From assembly GCA_030602615.1 (NCBI GenBank), contig JAUVZM010000003.1:1-64000 (forward strand): DNA of 64,000 nt. Direction: 5' to 3'. The stretch is from a bacterium. Lineage in GTDB: Bacteria > Armatimonadota > Zipacnadia > Zipacnadales > Zipacnadaceae. Of this stretch, positions 36,287 through 45,299 are shown piece by piece. Within the stretch, counting starts at the first letter, position 1, and each line of letters opens with the position of its first letter. The notes beneath the pieces are model-generated. The model was not told where the DNA came from, ran no database searches, and saw only the letters and a list, made by a program, of their open reading frames with translations. The translations under genes were made by a program, and so were the position numbers.

Positions 36287-38743
36287 CTAGGCAGGTCCGG
36301 GAAGCTGGATGACGTGATCCGCATACTTGTCAAATTCCGCTGAACAGGTAAAAAACAATATCTGCCGGTCTTGCGCGAAGTTGGTCAGCAGGTTCATAGT
36401 AGCTGCATATCGGCGCTCATCAAAATTGACCAGGGGATCGTCCAGCAACAAAGGCGGACCTTCGTTGGGCCATAGCGCCCTGGTCAGGGCCAGCCGGGCA
36501 GCCAGATACACTTGCTCGCGCGTCGCCCAGCTAAGTTCGTCGGCTTCTGCCTCTTCCCCTTTGTCGGGTGAGACAACCTGCGGAGCGAACTCGTCCGCAG
36601 CCAGCCGCACCTGATTATAGCGTCCCTCGGTCATCGGTGCAAGCAAATCGGCAAGGTGCGGTTCCACAAGCTCGCGGGTCCGGCTCAGTGTTTCCTGATA
36701 CGCCTCAGCGAGCATCTCCCTGGTCAGCTCATAGATCTCTTCTCTCTGTTGAAGTCGCTGCTGCCTCTGTTCGGCAGCACGGAGCTTCTCCTCAGCGCGA
36801 AGCTGCTGTTCAGGGTCAAAATCGGAGTGCTTGATAATGACATCCGCTTCCTTGTGTTCGTCAGTGAGTGAGTCACGCTTCTTCTTGTCGTCGTCGAGGT
36901 CACTGCGCAGTCGCTCAATATCAAGCGTATCCAGATCAATGTGAGCCAGTTCGGGCGAGTCCAGTTGCTGCTGAACAGTGGCCCGCTCCAGTGCCAGCTT
37001 ACCGAGGTCTTCTTTCATCTTGCCAAGCTGCTGTTCGATCTCATCGGGCTGCTCGGAATCAACTATTCCCTTCAGCTCCTGGCGTTTCTTATCAATTTCG
37101 CCCTGCAATTGCTGCCGCTGCCGGTGGATCTCTAATAGTTCATCCGAGCTTGAGAATCGGTCGGCTACCAATTGATCCAGCGCCGCCTGAGCCTCCTCCT
37201 GGTCCCTGGTGGCCTGCCGGCGAGCCCCTTCGGTAGCCTCAATAGTGGCTGCCAGCTTGTTCTGGCGGTCACTCAGATTGGATAACAGGCCGCTCAGGCC
37301 GGCCACATTGTCAGCGCCGGCCTCCACCAGCAGCTCTTGCAGTTGCTCGTCAAAGTGCTGGCGCTGACTGTAAGCCTCCTTCAAATCCGACTCGATTTGC
37401 TCGCGCCGCTCAATCAGCGCGGCAGCGCTTTCCGGACGGCCACCCAACAGCCCTGTCGCCGCCAGAACAATCCCGACCAAAGCCAATAACGCCCACCACG
37501 GTGATGATATCAGCGCGCCCGCTCCGCCAACTAGAGCCAGCAACACGCCCACCGCTATGCGAATCACTCGGTTACGCGTGCGGGCATCGCGGCTTGCTAA
37601 ATCCTGCTGGACGCCGTGCAACTCCTGCTCCAATTGGTCAATTCCCACCTGGACAGCCCGCCGCTCATCCTGTGAACCCACTACCCTCTCCAGAAGCTCG
37701 CGGGGTGACTCTTCACCGAATAGCTCCTTGGCCTCGGCGGCGAGTTGTTGCTGCTGTGAGTGCAGCTCATTCAACTGGTCCTGGTGCAACTCGATATCAG
37801 CCTTAGACCGGGCAATCCCGGCAACCAGGTTCTTGACTTTATCGGCCTCTTCCGCTGAGACCTCAGGAAGCTCCTCCACCTTATCATTCAACTCTGCAAT
37901 TTCGCGATTGAGCTGTTCGATGCGTTCGACATCTTGGTGCAGCCGGATCCACTCACTATTCAATCCAGCGAGTTGCTTCTCCAGTTCTCGACAGCGCTCG
38001 ATCTTCGCCAGGAGCTGTTCAGCGTGGCCAATCTGCGGCTCCAGTTGCTTTAGCTGCGCTTCGGCCTCGCGCAGCTCTTTCCGGGCCTGGCTGACCTTGC
38101 CGCCTGTCTCTTCCAACTCGCGGATTTCACCCTCCAGACGGGCAATTTCCTCCTGAACGAGATGGAGAGGGCCGGGATTCACCGGTGCCGCCCGCTCCAG
38201 GCCCCGTTGTAACTCGGCGAGCGACTTGTCGAGCTGGCCGATGATGTCCGAAACACTTACACCGGAAGCCGAACCTGATACTGACTGCTGGAGCAGATCG
38301 CTCAGTTCCCCACCGGCCTCCACGGCAGTGATCTGCTGCTGGCGAATGGCCGCAGTGCTCTCGTAGATATCCTGCGAGCCGATCCCCAGAAGCTGCGCTA
38401 TCTTATCCTGCACCTTACTGTGGTCGGTCCACTCTTCACCGCTATCCAGATCCGCCAGGCATACTTCTTTGTCAGCAAAGTTCTTTTCCAGGCGCCACCG
38501 ATGGCCGGCGGCGGTGAACTCAAGCGCTATTTCGAATAGATTCTTTGTCCCCCAGCTCTGCCGTCGATGCACAGCCTGGCTGGTTGTGTCAGCTTTCTGA
38601 AAAAGCACAGTGAGCAAGGCCGCCTGCAGGGTGGACTTGCCGGCCTCGTTAGGCCCTCGGATGATGTTAAGACCACTTTCGAACTCAAACTCTCGCTCGC
38701 CCAGGCAACCGAAGTTGCGTGTCCGGAGGTGCTTGATTATCAA
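36287..38743 (-). CDS. SbcC/YhaN-like ATPase with coiled coil and central membrane hairpin
   Basis: 818 residues of the Rad50/SbcC superfamily. The N-terminal ATPase lobe has Walker A GPNEAGKST (residues 30-38). A long coiled coil follows (about 180-390), then a hydrophobic hairpin at about 393-434 (IRIAVGVLLALVGGAGALI, WWALLALVGIVLAATGLL), a second coiled coil, and the C-terminal lobe with the Walker B segment PPLLLDDPLVNFDERR. The membrane hairpin in place of a zinc hook is like B. subtilis YhaN. It pairs with the nuclease upstream (4-base overlap) and presumably processes DNA ends at the membrane. Confidence 0.87.
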   Translation of the reverse strand: MIIKHLRTRNFGCLGEREFEFESGLNIIRGPNEAGKSTLQAALLTVLFQKADTTSQAVHRRQSWGTKNLFEIALEFTAAGHRWRLEKNFADKEVCLADLDSGEEWTDHSKVQDKIAQLLGIGSQDIYESTAAIRQQQITAVEAGGELSDLLQQSVSGSASGVSVSDIIGQLDKSLAELQRGLERAAPVNPGPLHLVQEEIARLEGEIRELEETGGKVSQARKELREAEAQLKQLEPQIGHAEQLLAKIERCRELEKQLAGLNSEWIRLHQDVERIEQLNREIAELNDKVEELPEVSAEEADKVKNLVAGIARSKADIELHQDQLNELHSQQQQLAAEAKELFGEESPRELLERVVGSQDERRAVQVGIDQLEQELHGVQQDLASRDARTRNRVIRIAVGVLLALVGGAGALISSPWWALLALVGIVLAATGLLGGRPESAAALIERREQIESDLKEAYSQRQHFDEQLQELLVEAGADNVAGLSGLLSNLSDRQNKLAATIEATEGARRQATRDQEEAQAALDQLVADRFSSSDELLEIHRQRQQLQGEIDKKRQELKGIVDSEQPDEIEQQLGKMKEDLGKLALERATVQQQLDSPELAHIDLDTLDIERLRSDLDDDKKKRDSLTDEHKEADVIIKHSDFDPEQQLRAEEKLRAAEQRQQRLQQREEIYELTREMLAEAYQETLSRTRELVEPHLADLLAPMTEGRYNQVRLAADEFAPQVVSPDKGEEAEADELSWATREQVYLAARLALTRALWPNEGPPLLLDDPLVNFDERRYAATMNLLTNFAQDRQILFFTCSAEFDKYADHVIQLPGPA

Positions 38744-39849
38744 CCGAGCACCTCCTTGCCGGCCAGCAACGCCAGGCCCAGACTGCGGGCCTGCCCTACG
38801 ACCTGGCGCTGCTCGTCAGTTTCGGCGGCCGCAAAGCGCTCTTTCATCAGCCCCCGAAAGCGCCCCGCCACCAGACCGGAAGGTTCCGGGCCCGTCTCAT
38901 CCCAGTCGGCATGGCTTTCGTCAGTCAGGCGGATGCGGAAGAACTGTTCTTCAACCCGCTCCAGGATTCTGTCGTGATCTACCACCATCTGTTCCGGGGC
39001 AATGCCCACCAGCCGAGTGTCCAGTATCGCATCGGCATCGGCCAACTCAAGTATGCTCTGGATCAGCTCCTCGAGGTTGGCGAAATCGGCCAGATCCAGG
39101 TCCTGCCTGCGAGACTGCAAAGTACCGGTAGCAACCTGCTCCCACGTACAGCGTCCTTCATCGTCCAGGTCCACCACCAGCACCTGGCCCTGCTCGGCCT
39201 GGTCAAGGCCGACGATCTCCGGCGAACCCGGATACAGCGCCACGACATCTTGCTGAGAATCGTCCCTGAAGCTGTGCCAATGGCCCAGCGCCAAATAGTT
39301 CATGCCACAGTCGGCAATCTGGTCAGCGGTAACTATCACCGTGTCCTCATCCACGAACCCGGGTATCTGCACCGAGCCGTGCAGCAGGCCGATATTGAGG
39401 GGCACCTGTGCATTAGGCTGAAACATCTTGGCATCTTCAGCAAAATGAATCGCGACATCCAGGCCGGGCACCTCGAGCGTGGGTTGCTCTGCGCTCAGCA
39501 GGTGCACCCCGTCAGGCAAGCCTTCCGCCAGCCAGCGCTCATAGAGGCTGCCGGGCGCGATGGGATCGTGGGTACCAGGAATCAGTACGGTTGCCACCAT
39601 CTGCGATTGGCTGACCAGGTCACTGAGCAAGCTCCGTACTCGCTGAGCGGTGCGCTCCGGGGGCCGGGGGCTGTCAAACAGATCACCGGCAACAATTAGC
39701 AGTTGCGCCTCGTAGTCACGACAGCAGGTCAGGCAGCGCTCGAATGCCTGCATCAGCCGCTGGCGATGCTTGGAGGCAGCAGTTCCGAAAGCCCGGCTGG
39801 AGCGGCCCAAATGAACGTCAGCAGTATGAACAAAGCGCAAGCGACTCAT
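38740..39849 (-). CDS. SbcD/YhaO-like DNA repair exonuclease (metallophosphoesterase)
   Basis: 369 residues. Calcineurin-like metal motifs: HTADVHLG (near 8), AGDLFD (near 56), a GTHD variant of the usual GNHD (near 93), and ALGHWHSF. The C-terminal ~120 residues are the capping region seen in YhaO/SbcD. It acts as the nuclease partner of the SbcC/YhaN-like ATPase whose gene overlaps by 4 bases (ATGA-type coupling). The expected role is double-strand-end processing or hairpin cleavage. Confidence 0.9.
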   Translation of the reverse strand: MSRLRFVHTADVHLGRSSRAFGTAASKHRQRLMQAFERCLTCCRDYEAQLLIVAGDLFDSPRPPERTAQRVRSLLSDLVSQSQMVATVLIPGTHDPIAPGSLYERWLAEGLPDGVHLLSAEQPTLEVPGLDVAIHFAEDAKMFQPNAQVPLNIGLLHGSVQIPGFVDEDTVIVTADQIADCGMNYLALGHWHSFRDDSQQDVVALYPGSPEIVGLDQAEQGQVLVVDLDDEGRCTWEQVATGTLQSRRQDLDLADFANLEELIQSILELADADAILDTRLVGIAPEQMVVDHDRILERVEEQFFRIRLTDESHADWDETGPEPSGLVAGRFRGLMKERFAAAETDEQRQVVGQARSLGLALLAGKEVLG

Positions 39850-40040
39850 CCCTCGATCGTCGGCAGGGTAATAAAGCTGACACTACTCACTTCGCGATAT
39901 TGGCGGCTATTACCTCCGTCTATCACCCGCTTGAGCGCGAATGCAGCACAAAGTGCCACTGGCATGGAGGAGATTCTGCGATTTAATTGTATAATATATA
40001 ATAGAACAACACGATTCTAAAGGATGAGGAGGACAAGCGC

Positions 40041-40949
40041 ATGGACAGGCGCATGGCAGTGAGTTGGCTGGCCGCAGCCGCAGCCTTGCTCGTGCTGGCG
40101 GCAGCAGCCTTCTGGGGCGGAGCCGCCCTGCGAACAGTGGTTGCCCCGACTGGAGCTACCGCCTTCGCCGCAGAAGCCGAGCAGCCGACCTATCCGGGCC
40201 CGGAGGCATACGCTGAGAAGATTGTGCTCGATGGCCAGGAGCAGGGCATCGTCGTACTGGACGCCAATCAGCCTTTGCGGATCCGGACATCGGTCGGGGG
40301 CTTCACCGGTTACGAGCGAGCTATGGTGGTGGTCAACCGGCTGAACAGCGGCCTGGAGGCAGGACTGCAAGGCGAACAGATCCAGGCCGAGCAGTACAAC
40401 GGAGAGTGGGTGGTCACCGGCGCGGGCACCAACCTTATAACTGTCAACCAGGCTGAAGCCGATATCCGCGACCTCAGTCGTTCGCAACTGGCCGACATCT
40501 GGGCGGCCAACCTGCGCGTCGCGGTAGACGCTGCCTGGCAGACACCTGCGCCGGACGAAGGCGAACCCGCTGAGGGAGAGTTCCTCGAGCAGCCTCCGAC
40601 GGAAGAGATAGCCGAGACTGAACCCAGCGAGGAACAGCCGCCCGCCGGCGAAGAAGAAGCTGAGGAGCCCACGGTGGCAGTCGAAGAGTGGCAGCCCGAG
40701 GAGCCGTACAAGGATAAGATCGTTGCCATAGTCAGCTTCGGCGAGGGTGCCCGCCTGGGGATAGCTCGGGTCAATGGCCCGGAATCGGCAGTTGACCGGG
40801 TCCAGGCAGTAGCTCAACTCGAGACCAGTTACGAAGACTATGTTGACATAGAGATCTACGTACCAATATCCACCAAGGTGCCCGGTAAGATCCTGGACAG
40901 AGTCCAGGGCGTTGGCGTCACCGGCGTGGGCGACCTGCGGATCAGATAA
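40041..40949 (+). CDS. Secreted or membrane-anchored protein of unknown function with acidic Pro/Glu linker
   Basis: 302 residues. An N-terminal hydrophobic helix at about 8-28 (LAAAAALLVLAAAAFWGGAA) is a signal anchor or signal peptide. Two globular parts follow: about 45-165, with PLRIRTSVGGFTGYERAMVV, and about 215-302, with KDKIVAIVSFGEGARLGIAR. A Glu/Pro-rich linker (~170-212) joins them. The repetition of 'KIV...G' openings hints at an internal duplication, and the predicted strand pattern suggests two similar beta domains. No family recognised. AGGAGG precedes the ATG by 8 bases. The next gene begins 11 bases after the stop. AT-rich sequence with TATAAT at 39990-39995 upstream may be its -10 box. 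Confidence 0.72.
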   Translation: MDRRMAVSWLAAAAALLVLAAAAFWGGAALRTVVAPTGATAFAAEAEQPTYPGPEAYAEKIVLDGQEQGIVVLDANQPLRIRTSVGGFTGYERAMVVVNRLNSGLEAGLQGEQIQAEQYNGEWVVTGAGTNLITVNQAEADIRDLSRSQLADIWAANLRVAVDAAWQTPAPDEGEPAEGEFLEQPPTEEIAETEPSEEQPPAGEEEAEEPTVAVEEWQPEEPYKDKIVAIVSFGEGARLGIARVNGPESAVDRVQAVAQLETSYEDYVDIEIYVPISTKVPGKILDRVQGVGVTGVGDLRIR

Positions 40950-40960
40950 GGAGGCCCAAA

Positions 40961-41434
40961 ATGATACACAATAAACAATGGCGCTGGTTGACTTTGGTAG
41001 TCATTCTGACCGCTTTCCTGGTGGGATTCGGCAGCGGTCCCAGCAACGTGGAAGCGCTGAACCTGGGCGGCGCGCTCAAAGGCGCACTGAAGATCTTTGG
41101 CATCGCCTTTGTGGTGAAGCAATTCGGCGGCCAGATCAATTCGTTCATCAATAGCGTGCTGGCTCAGCATTCGGCAAAGGTTGCCGGGCAGACCAAGGTA
41201 GTGCCCATTGTTCGCATTGGCGCGGGCGGAACCGCAGTTGGGGCCGCACAGATAATGGGCCCAGCGGTGCAGGTCAAGAAGGTCTCGGCAGTGGCCGAGG
41301 TGGAGTGGAAACCGGGTAACGTGCTGCGAGCCCGCGGCCTGTTTCCGGTCACTAACGTCAAAATCACCGATCCGACCAAAATCAAGGGAGTCGGGGGCGT
41401 GGGAGTCTCGGCCAATATCAAGCTGCCTCTGTGA
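40961..41434 (+). CDS. Small secreted protein of unknown function
   Basis: 157 residues with a signal peptide (about 1-32; WLTLVVILTAFLVGFGSG, ending NVEALN). The mature part starts with a Gly/Ala amphipathic stretch (LGGALKGALKIFGIAFVVKQ) and continues into a strand-rich domain (AGQTKVVPIVRIGAGGTAVG, GVGGVGVSANIKLPL). It is probably cotranscribed with the preceding secreted protein. A perfect AAGGAGG-like site lies just before the ATG. Not recognised. Confidence 0.72.
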   Translation: MIHNKQWRWLTLVVILTAFLVGFGSGPSNVEALNLGGALKGALKIFGIAFVVKQFGGQINSFINSVLAQHSAKVAGQTKVVPIVRIGAGGTAVGAAQIMGPAVQVKKVSAVAEVEWKPGNVLRARGLFPVTNVKITDPTKIKGVGGVGVSANIKLPL

Positions 41435-41499
41435 TAGCGGCCCAAGCCAGAGCTTCGCTAACAAACTGCTAACTCACCGAACCGATAGGGGAACATCAG

Positions 41500-41528
41500 G
41501 GGGGCGGAGAGGATCGCCCCTCCGCCCG
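41500..41528. terminator. GC-rich hairpin between convergent genes
   Basis: GGGCGGAG (41502-41509) and CTCCGCCC (41520-41527) form a strong stem around a 10-base loop, located between the convergent secreted-protein gene and the cold-shock gene. A U-tract is absent, so termination efficiency is uncertain, but the position fits a shared bidirectional terminator. Confidence 0.5.
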
Positions 41529-41552
41529 ATTGATGCGCGGCATCACAGGTCT

Positions 41553-41804
41553 CTACCACTCAGTGGGTTCGCCAGAGTCGGTAGCCGATGAGGCTTCAAT
41601 TACCTGTACATTGGCGGCACGGGGGCCTTTCTCGTCCCGCTCAATATCGAACTCGACTTTATCGCCATCATTGAGCGTCTTGTAGCCCTCACCGGCGATA
41701 GCCGAATGATGGACAAAGACGTCCTCGCCGCCTTCGGTATCTTCCGTCTCTATAAAGCCGTAGCCCTTGGAATCATTGAACCATTTAACTGTACCTTGTG
41801 CCAC
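41553..41804 (-). CDS. Cold-shock domain protein (CspA family)
   Basis: 83 residues. Single OB-fold that binds single-stranded [22 protein letters not shown] (RNP1) and DVFVHHSAI (RNP2). An acidic/Ser/Thr tail of about 15 residues follows the fold. The GTG at 41804 is chosen because AAGGAGGT is well spaced and the protein then starts AQGTVKWF; a GTG at 41813 overlaps the site. The 5' leader is about 140-150 bases, and long leaders are typical of cold-shock genes that regulate their own translation by RNA folding. Confidence 0.95.
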   Translation of the reverse strand: MAQGTVKWFNDSKGYGFIETEDTEGGEDVFVHHSAIAGEGYKTLNDGDKVEFDIERDEKGPRAANVQVIEASSATDSGEPTEW

Positions 41805-41860
41805 AATACACACCTCCTTTTCAAGTTCGGCTATGTAGCATCCACCGTCAGCCGTTACTC

Positions 41861-41878
41861 GAAGAGGTACTTCTCTTC
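41861..41878 (-). promoter_or_regulatory. Hairpin in the leader of the cold-shock gene
   Basis: GAAGAG and CTCTTC (6-bp arms, 6-base loop) form a hairpin roughly 60 bases before the start codon inside the predicted 5' leader. Several GTAC/GAGTAC half-repeats further upstream (41920-41955) could give alternative pairings. A role in temperature-dependent translation is a guess based on known csp leaders. Confidence 0.35.
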
Positions 41879-41961
41879 AGTCAGCCAACCAGCTTTAACT
41901 CTAGCCTTCAGTGCAACTCAGTACACCAACGTACTCTCACTTAGCCGAGTACATTATTGAT

Positions 41962-41990
41962 AGTTTACCATAATTTGCTAATCTGCACAA
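41962..41990 (-). promoter_or_regulatory. Predicted promoter of the cold-shock gene
   Basis: Minus-strand TTGTGC (41985-41990), 17-base spacer, TAAACT (41962-41967). Both hexamers deviate from consensus. It would produce a leader of about 150 bases. Confidence 0.4.
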
Positions 41991-42021
41991 ACAATCAGCC
42001 GGCAAGTGGCGATATTCTGCG

Positions 42022-42888
42022 CTACTGTCGGCCAGCAGAGCTAGTAGTACGGCGGCTGGGTACTGTCAGATTCCACGCTTCAGTTCCATACTTGTGCGCA
42101 GATAGGTGCTCAGCCCGAGCTTGTTCCTGGGCGCTAAGCTCACCGGTCTGCAACTCCACTGCCAAAGCCTGGCTAAATCCGGCCACCAGGGCCTCGGCCA
42201 GTTCGTCATAACTAACGTCTCGGCCCAGCATATGACTTACGCCTACCGCAGCCTGCCGGAGCGACTCAGGCTTATTGCTGCTCCCGTCACCCGGCATAAC
42301 TGCTAGATGATCGGAGATATCCAGCGTAATAGGTACCGACCCGTGCTGGAGGATGGTGCCGTTTCTGCGCACCTGGGCCGAACCAGCAATCTTGCGGCCG
42401 GCGGCTACCATATCGGCCCGGGTCGAGTGACTGAAGCAGATAGCAGATTGCTGGTGCCCGCTGCCTTTCCCGTCAACAGCAGGGGACTCTCTGCCCAACT
42501 CAGCTTCCACCCCCAGCAGTTCCAGGCCCTGCTGAATCCCCCGCGACAAACAGCGATAGGAGCGGATAACGCTGTGGCCATCCTCTATCTGGTCCTGGGG
42601 TACGCACACCGAATAGGTGACTTCGTCATCGTGCAGGATGGCCCGCCCGCCGGTCGGGCGGCGCACCAGACCCCAGCCGCGCTGGTGAAGGGCCGCGGTG
42701 TCCACCTGCTGGTCAACTTCCTGAAATCGCCCTAACGACACCGCCGGCGGAGACCAACCATAAATGCGCAGAGTCGGCGGGACTATCTGTGCCTCCACCG
42801 ACTCCATTATCGCCTCATCCACCGCCATATTATGGTGTCCGTCGCTGTGTCCGCTGTAGATTACTCGCCACTTGGCTATTGCGCCCAC
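42022..42888 (-). CDS. lipM: Octanoyltransferase LipM / lipoate--protein ligase family
   Basis: 288 residues of the biotin/lipoate transferase fold. Motifs: GHHNMAVDEAIM, RRPTGGRAILHDDEVTYSV, the candidate catalytic cysteine in AICFSHSTRADM (Cys151) and the binding lysine in AAGRKIAGSAQVRRNG (Lys166), then LQHGSVPI. The Cys151 position and lack of the LplA C-terminal domain favour LipM (octanoyl-ACP:GcvH transferase) over a ligase. It follows gcvH by 49 bases on the same strand, which fits: in Gram-positives LipM octanoylates GcvH first. LipA is not in the window. Confidence 0.85.
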   Translation of the reverse strand: MGAIAKWRVIYSGHSDGHHNMAVDEAIMESVEAQIVPPTLRIYGWSPPAVSLGRFQEVDQQVDTAALHQRGWGLVRRPTGGRAILHDDEVTYSVCVPQDQIEDGHSVIRSYRCLSRGIQQGLELLGVEAELGRESPAVDGKGSGHQQSAICFSHSTRADMVAAGRKIAGSAQVRRNGTILQHGSVPITLDISDHLAVMPGDGSSNKPESLRQAAVGVSHMLGRDVSYDELAEALVAGFSQALAVELQTGELSAQEQARAEHLSAHKYGTEAWNLTVPSRRTTSSAGRQ

Positions 42889-42937
42889 GGTCCGCCCGTC
42901 TCACCTACTGCTGGTTCAGTCTCTGTGCTGGCCTGTG

Positions 42938-43312
42938 CTACTGCTCGCTCAGGAACTGGTCGTACTGATCCTCATCCATCAACTGGCCGGGATCAAAGTC
43001 AGGGCCCGGCGCAACGGTCACCAACCACCCGCCACCATATGGCTCTTCGTTGATCATCTCGGGGGCATCGAGAACTTCATCGTTGCGACCAACTACCTCG
43101 CCACTGAGCGGGGCAAGCAGATCCTGGACGGCCTTGGCCGACTCGATGGTAGCGAAGGGTTGGCCCTCAGTCATAGTGCTGCCTGCTTCCGGTAGCTCCA
43201 CATAGATGATGTCGCCCATCTCGTTCTGGGCATAGTCGGTAAGTCCAACAGTTACCTCGTCGCCCTCGACGTTAACCCAGGTGTGCTCCTCGTAATAAAG
43301 ACGCTCGCTCAT
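42938..43312 (-). CDS. gcvH: Glycine cleavage system H protein
   Basis: 124 residues, lipoyl carrier of the glycine cleavage system and, in LipM organisms, lipoyl relay. It opens ERLYYEEHTWVNVEGDEVTV; the lipoylated lysine is Lys60 in TIESAKAVQDLLAPLSG. The C-terminal part has NEEPYGGGWLVTV. The ATG at 43312 has AGGAGGT 10 bases upstream; an upstream in-frame start at 43333 is not supported. The acceptor and its octanoyltransferase (lipM) are neighbours. No gcvT/gcvP here. Confidence 0.95.
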   Translation of the reverse strand: MSERLYYEEHTWVNVEGDEVTVGLTDYAQNEMGDIIYVELPEAGSTMTEGQPFATIESAKAVQDLLAPLSGEVVGRNDEVLDAPEMINEEPYGGGWLVTVAPGPDFDPGQLMDEDQYDQFLSEQ

Positions 43313-43438
43313 CGCTGCTATTACCTCCTGCAATATTTGTGTCCGCCCAGAGGCAGACAGTCCTGAATAATGACTGACCCTACCAGACAGCGCTGCACAG
43401 TATACATCGGCAAAACTGAGAATGCAACTGTATCAATG

Positions 43439-44326
43439 TTACGCTGTCGCACCGGCTGCCCGGGCGATCTCGCGGATGTGGTCGGGCGTGGTGCCGCAGC
43501 AGCCTCCCACCAGGCGCACCCCACAGGCAATGAGCTGCGCCGCAAGCTGCCCTGACTCCTGAGGAGTGCCGCAAAAGACGGTCTCACCGTCAACAAGCTG
43601 GGGCTGGCCGGCGTTGGCCTGGACCATAAGAGGCCGGTCCGCCGCCTGGCACATCTCGCGGACTGCGACCATCAAGCCATCCAGGTCCCCGCAATTGGCC
43701 CCGATGATATCCACTCCCTCTGCGGCTAGCTGGCGGGCAGCCTCGGTACCACTAACCCCCATCATTGTCCTGCCATTGGCTATTGAGAACGACATCGTGG
43801 CCGCAATGACGATATTCAGGTCCACCTCGCGCACTGCCCTAATCGCAGCTTGCAACTCGCCCATATCCTCAAAGGTCTCCAGCAGCACAAAGTCAACGAG
43901 CCCGGTCGCCAACATGACCTCGAACTGCTGGCGGTAGATAGCCACCACCTCGTCACGACTCAGCTCACCAAGTGGCTCGACAAGCTCACCGGTCGGGCCG
44001 GCTCCGGCGGCGAGATAGGCCTGCTGGCCGACCGCCTCCCGGGCGATGCGCACTGCCGCTGTCTGGATGCTGGCGGCCTGATCATCAAGCCCCGCTCGCC
44101 GGAGCATTGCGATGTTGGCTGCGAAGCTATTGGTCTGGAAGACCTCGGCGCCAGCTTGCTGGTAGCTGCGATGGATCTCCGCGACCACCTCAGGGTGAGT
44201 CAAATTAACCTCAGCGGTATTGCGATAGTTGATCCCCCTGGCCGTGAGCATAGTGCCCATAACACCCTCGCAGACCAGCACACGGTTATCCATCTCCCCG
44301 AGCATCTGTTTGCCACGGGCCATCAT
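43439..44326 (-). CDS. Homocysteine S-methyltransferase family protein (MetH N-terminal/BHMT-like)
   Basis: About 295 residues forming a (beta/alpha)8 barrel. It opens VLVCEGVMGTMLTARGI; zinc ligands are in IIGANCGDLDG and the C-terminal GGCCGTTPDHIREIA. The domain transfers a methyl group to homocysteine from a methyl donor (methylcobalamin, betaine or S-methylmethionine). No cobalamin or folate domain is fused, so a separate corrinoid protein or betaine could be the partner; an MttB-type methyltransferase gene lies at 61 kb. Two ATGs (44326, 44323) follow a GAGGTGAG site; either may be used. Confidence 0.88.
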   Translation of the reverse strand: MMARGKQMLGEMDNRVLVCEGVMGTMLTARGINYRNTAEVNLTHPEVVAEIHRSYQQAGAEVFQTNSFAANIAMLRRAGLDDQAASIQTAAVRIAREAVGQQAYLAAGAGPTGELVEPLGELSRDEVVAIYRQQFEVMLATGLVDFVLLETFEDMGELQAAIRAVREVDLNIVIAATMSFSIANGRTMMGVSGTEAARQLAAEGVDIIGANCGDLDGLMVAVREMCQAADRPLMVQANAGQPQLVDGETVFCGTPQESGQLAAQLIACGVRLVGGCCGTTPDHIREIARAAGATA

Positions 44327-44369
44327 ACTCACCTCAATATACCAGGAGCTGCTTCCCAATCAGTAGCGT

Positions 44370-45299
44370 TTAGGTCTGGTGGCGCCGTCGTCGTCGCACT
44401 ATGAGCCAAATCAATACGAGCAACGGTAGCCACACGACCACACCATCTATGACAAGGTAAATCAGGGCAGTGAGCAACCCTTGCAGGATCGAAATGAGCA
44501 CCCGGTGTGCGGTACGCAGGTGGTACACAACGTCGTACGGACCACTCGGCCCCACTGCTGCAGTTCCCTCTTCGTACAGGCTGACGGTGATCGTTGAAAA
44601 GCCAACCCGGTCCCTCAGGTAGCGCAGGCGCCCTTCAGCCCTCTCGATTTCCTCCCGCCGGCCGGCCAGTTCGCGCTCAATCGCCAATAGGTCGGCCAAT
44701 TTCCCCGACCGCTTCAGCATCGCCAGCAACCGTTCTTCAGCCTGGCGCAGTGTGCGCAGCCGCGCGTCCAGATCCAGGAATTCCTCGGTTACGTCTTGAG
44801 TATCAATACTCTCATGTTTCACTTTACCCAGCGCGCGAATCTGCGACATGACGTTACTGAACTGCTTGACCGGTACGCGGACAGTGAAGTTAATCTGCTG
44901 CCGGCCAGCCTCGTCAACCCACGATTCACTATCAGAGACGTAGCCCCCGGTTTTCCCGGCCAGAGCCTCAATCTGTCGCCGAACCTTGCCGGTATTCCGC
45001 GTCTCCAGGCTCAAGCTGGCATTGTAGATAATCTGCCGGTCAACGGTCGCGGCAGCCGCCTCGGTGATGAGCACCGAGGGCAGCGCAGCGGACCTCGCTG
45101 CGTCGGCCATCTCTTCACCCGCGTACTCGTACTCAGCTTCATAGGCCATCCCCGGTTCAGATGGAGGGGTAGGGGACTCAGCCATTCGGTAGGCCTTCTG
45201 TCGCGACAGGCTAAAGACAGGCATCAGAACCACGCCGATAATCGCCAAGGCCCCAATAACAGCAAGCGTCCATACTACAGCCTTAGTTACACGGTGCAA
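44370..45299 (-). CDS. DUF4349 domain-containing membrane protein
   Basis: 309 residues. N-terminal anchor helix (VVWTLAVIGALAIIGVVLMP), an extracytoplasmic domain with IIYNASLSLETRNTGKVRRQ (DUF4349), a coiled coil in the middle (LAIERELAGRREEIERAEGR) and a C-terminal double membrane segment (LLTALIYLVIDGVVVWLPLL) ending in poly-Arg. Proteins of this family are widespread in cell envelopes; their role is unknown. The TTG at 45299 is preferred because AGGAGG lies 8 bases upstream; two GTGs at 45305 and 45308 overlap the site. Confidence 0.8.
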   Translation of the reverse strand: MHRVTKAVVWTLAVIGALAIIGVVLMPVFSLSRQKAYRMAESPTPPSEPGMAYEAEYEYAGEEMADAARSAALPSVLITEAAAATVDRQIIYNASLSLETRNTGKVRRQIEALAGKTGGYVSDSESWVDEAGRQQINFTVRVPVKQFSNVMSQIRALGKVKHESIDTQDVTEEFLDLDARLRTLRQAEERLLAMLKRSGKLADLLAIERELAGRREEIERAEGRLRYLRDRVGFSTITVSLYEEGTAAVGPSGPYDVVYHLRTAHRVLISILQGLLTALIYLVIDGVVVWLPLLVLIWLIVRRRRRHQT

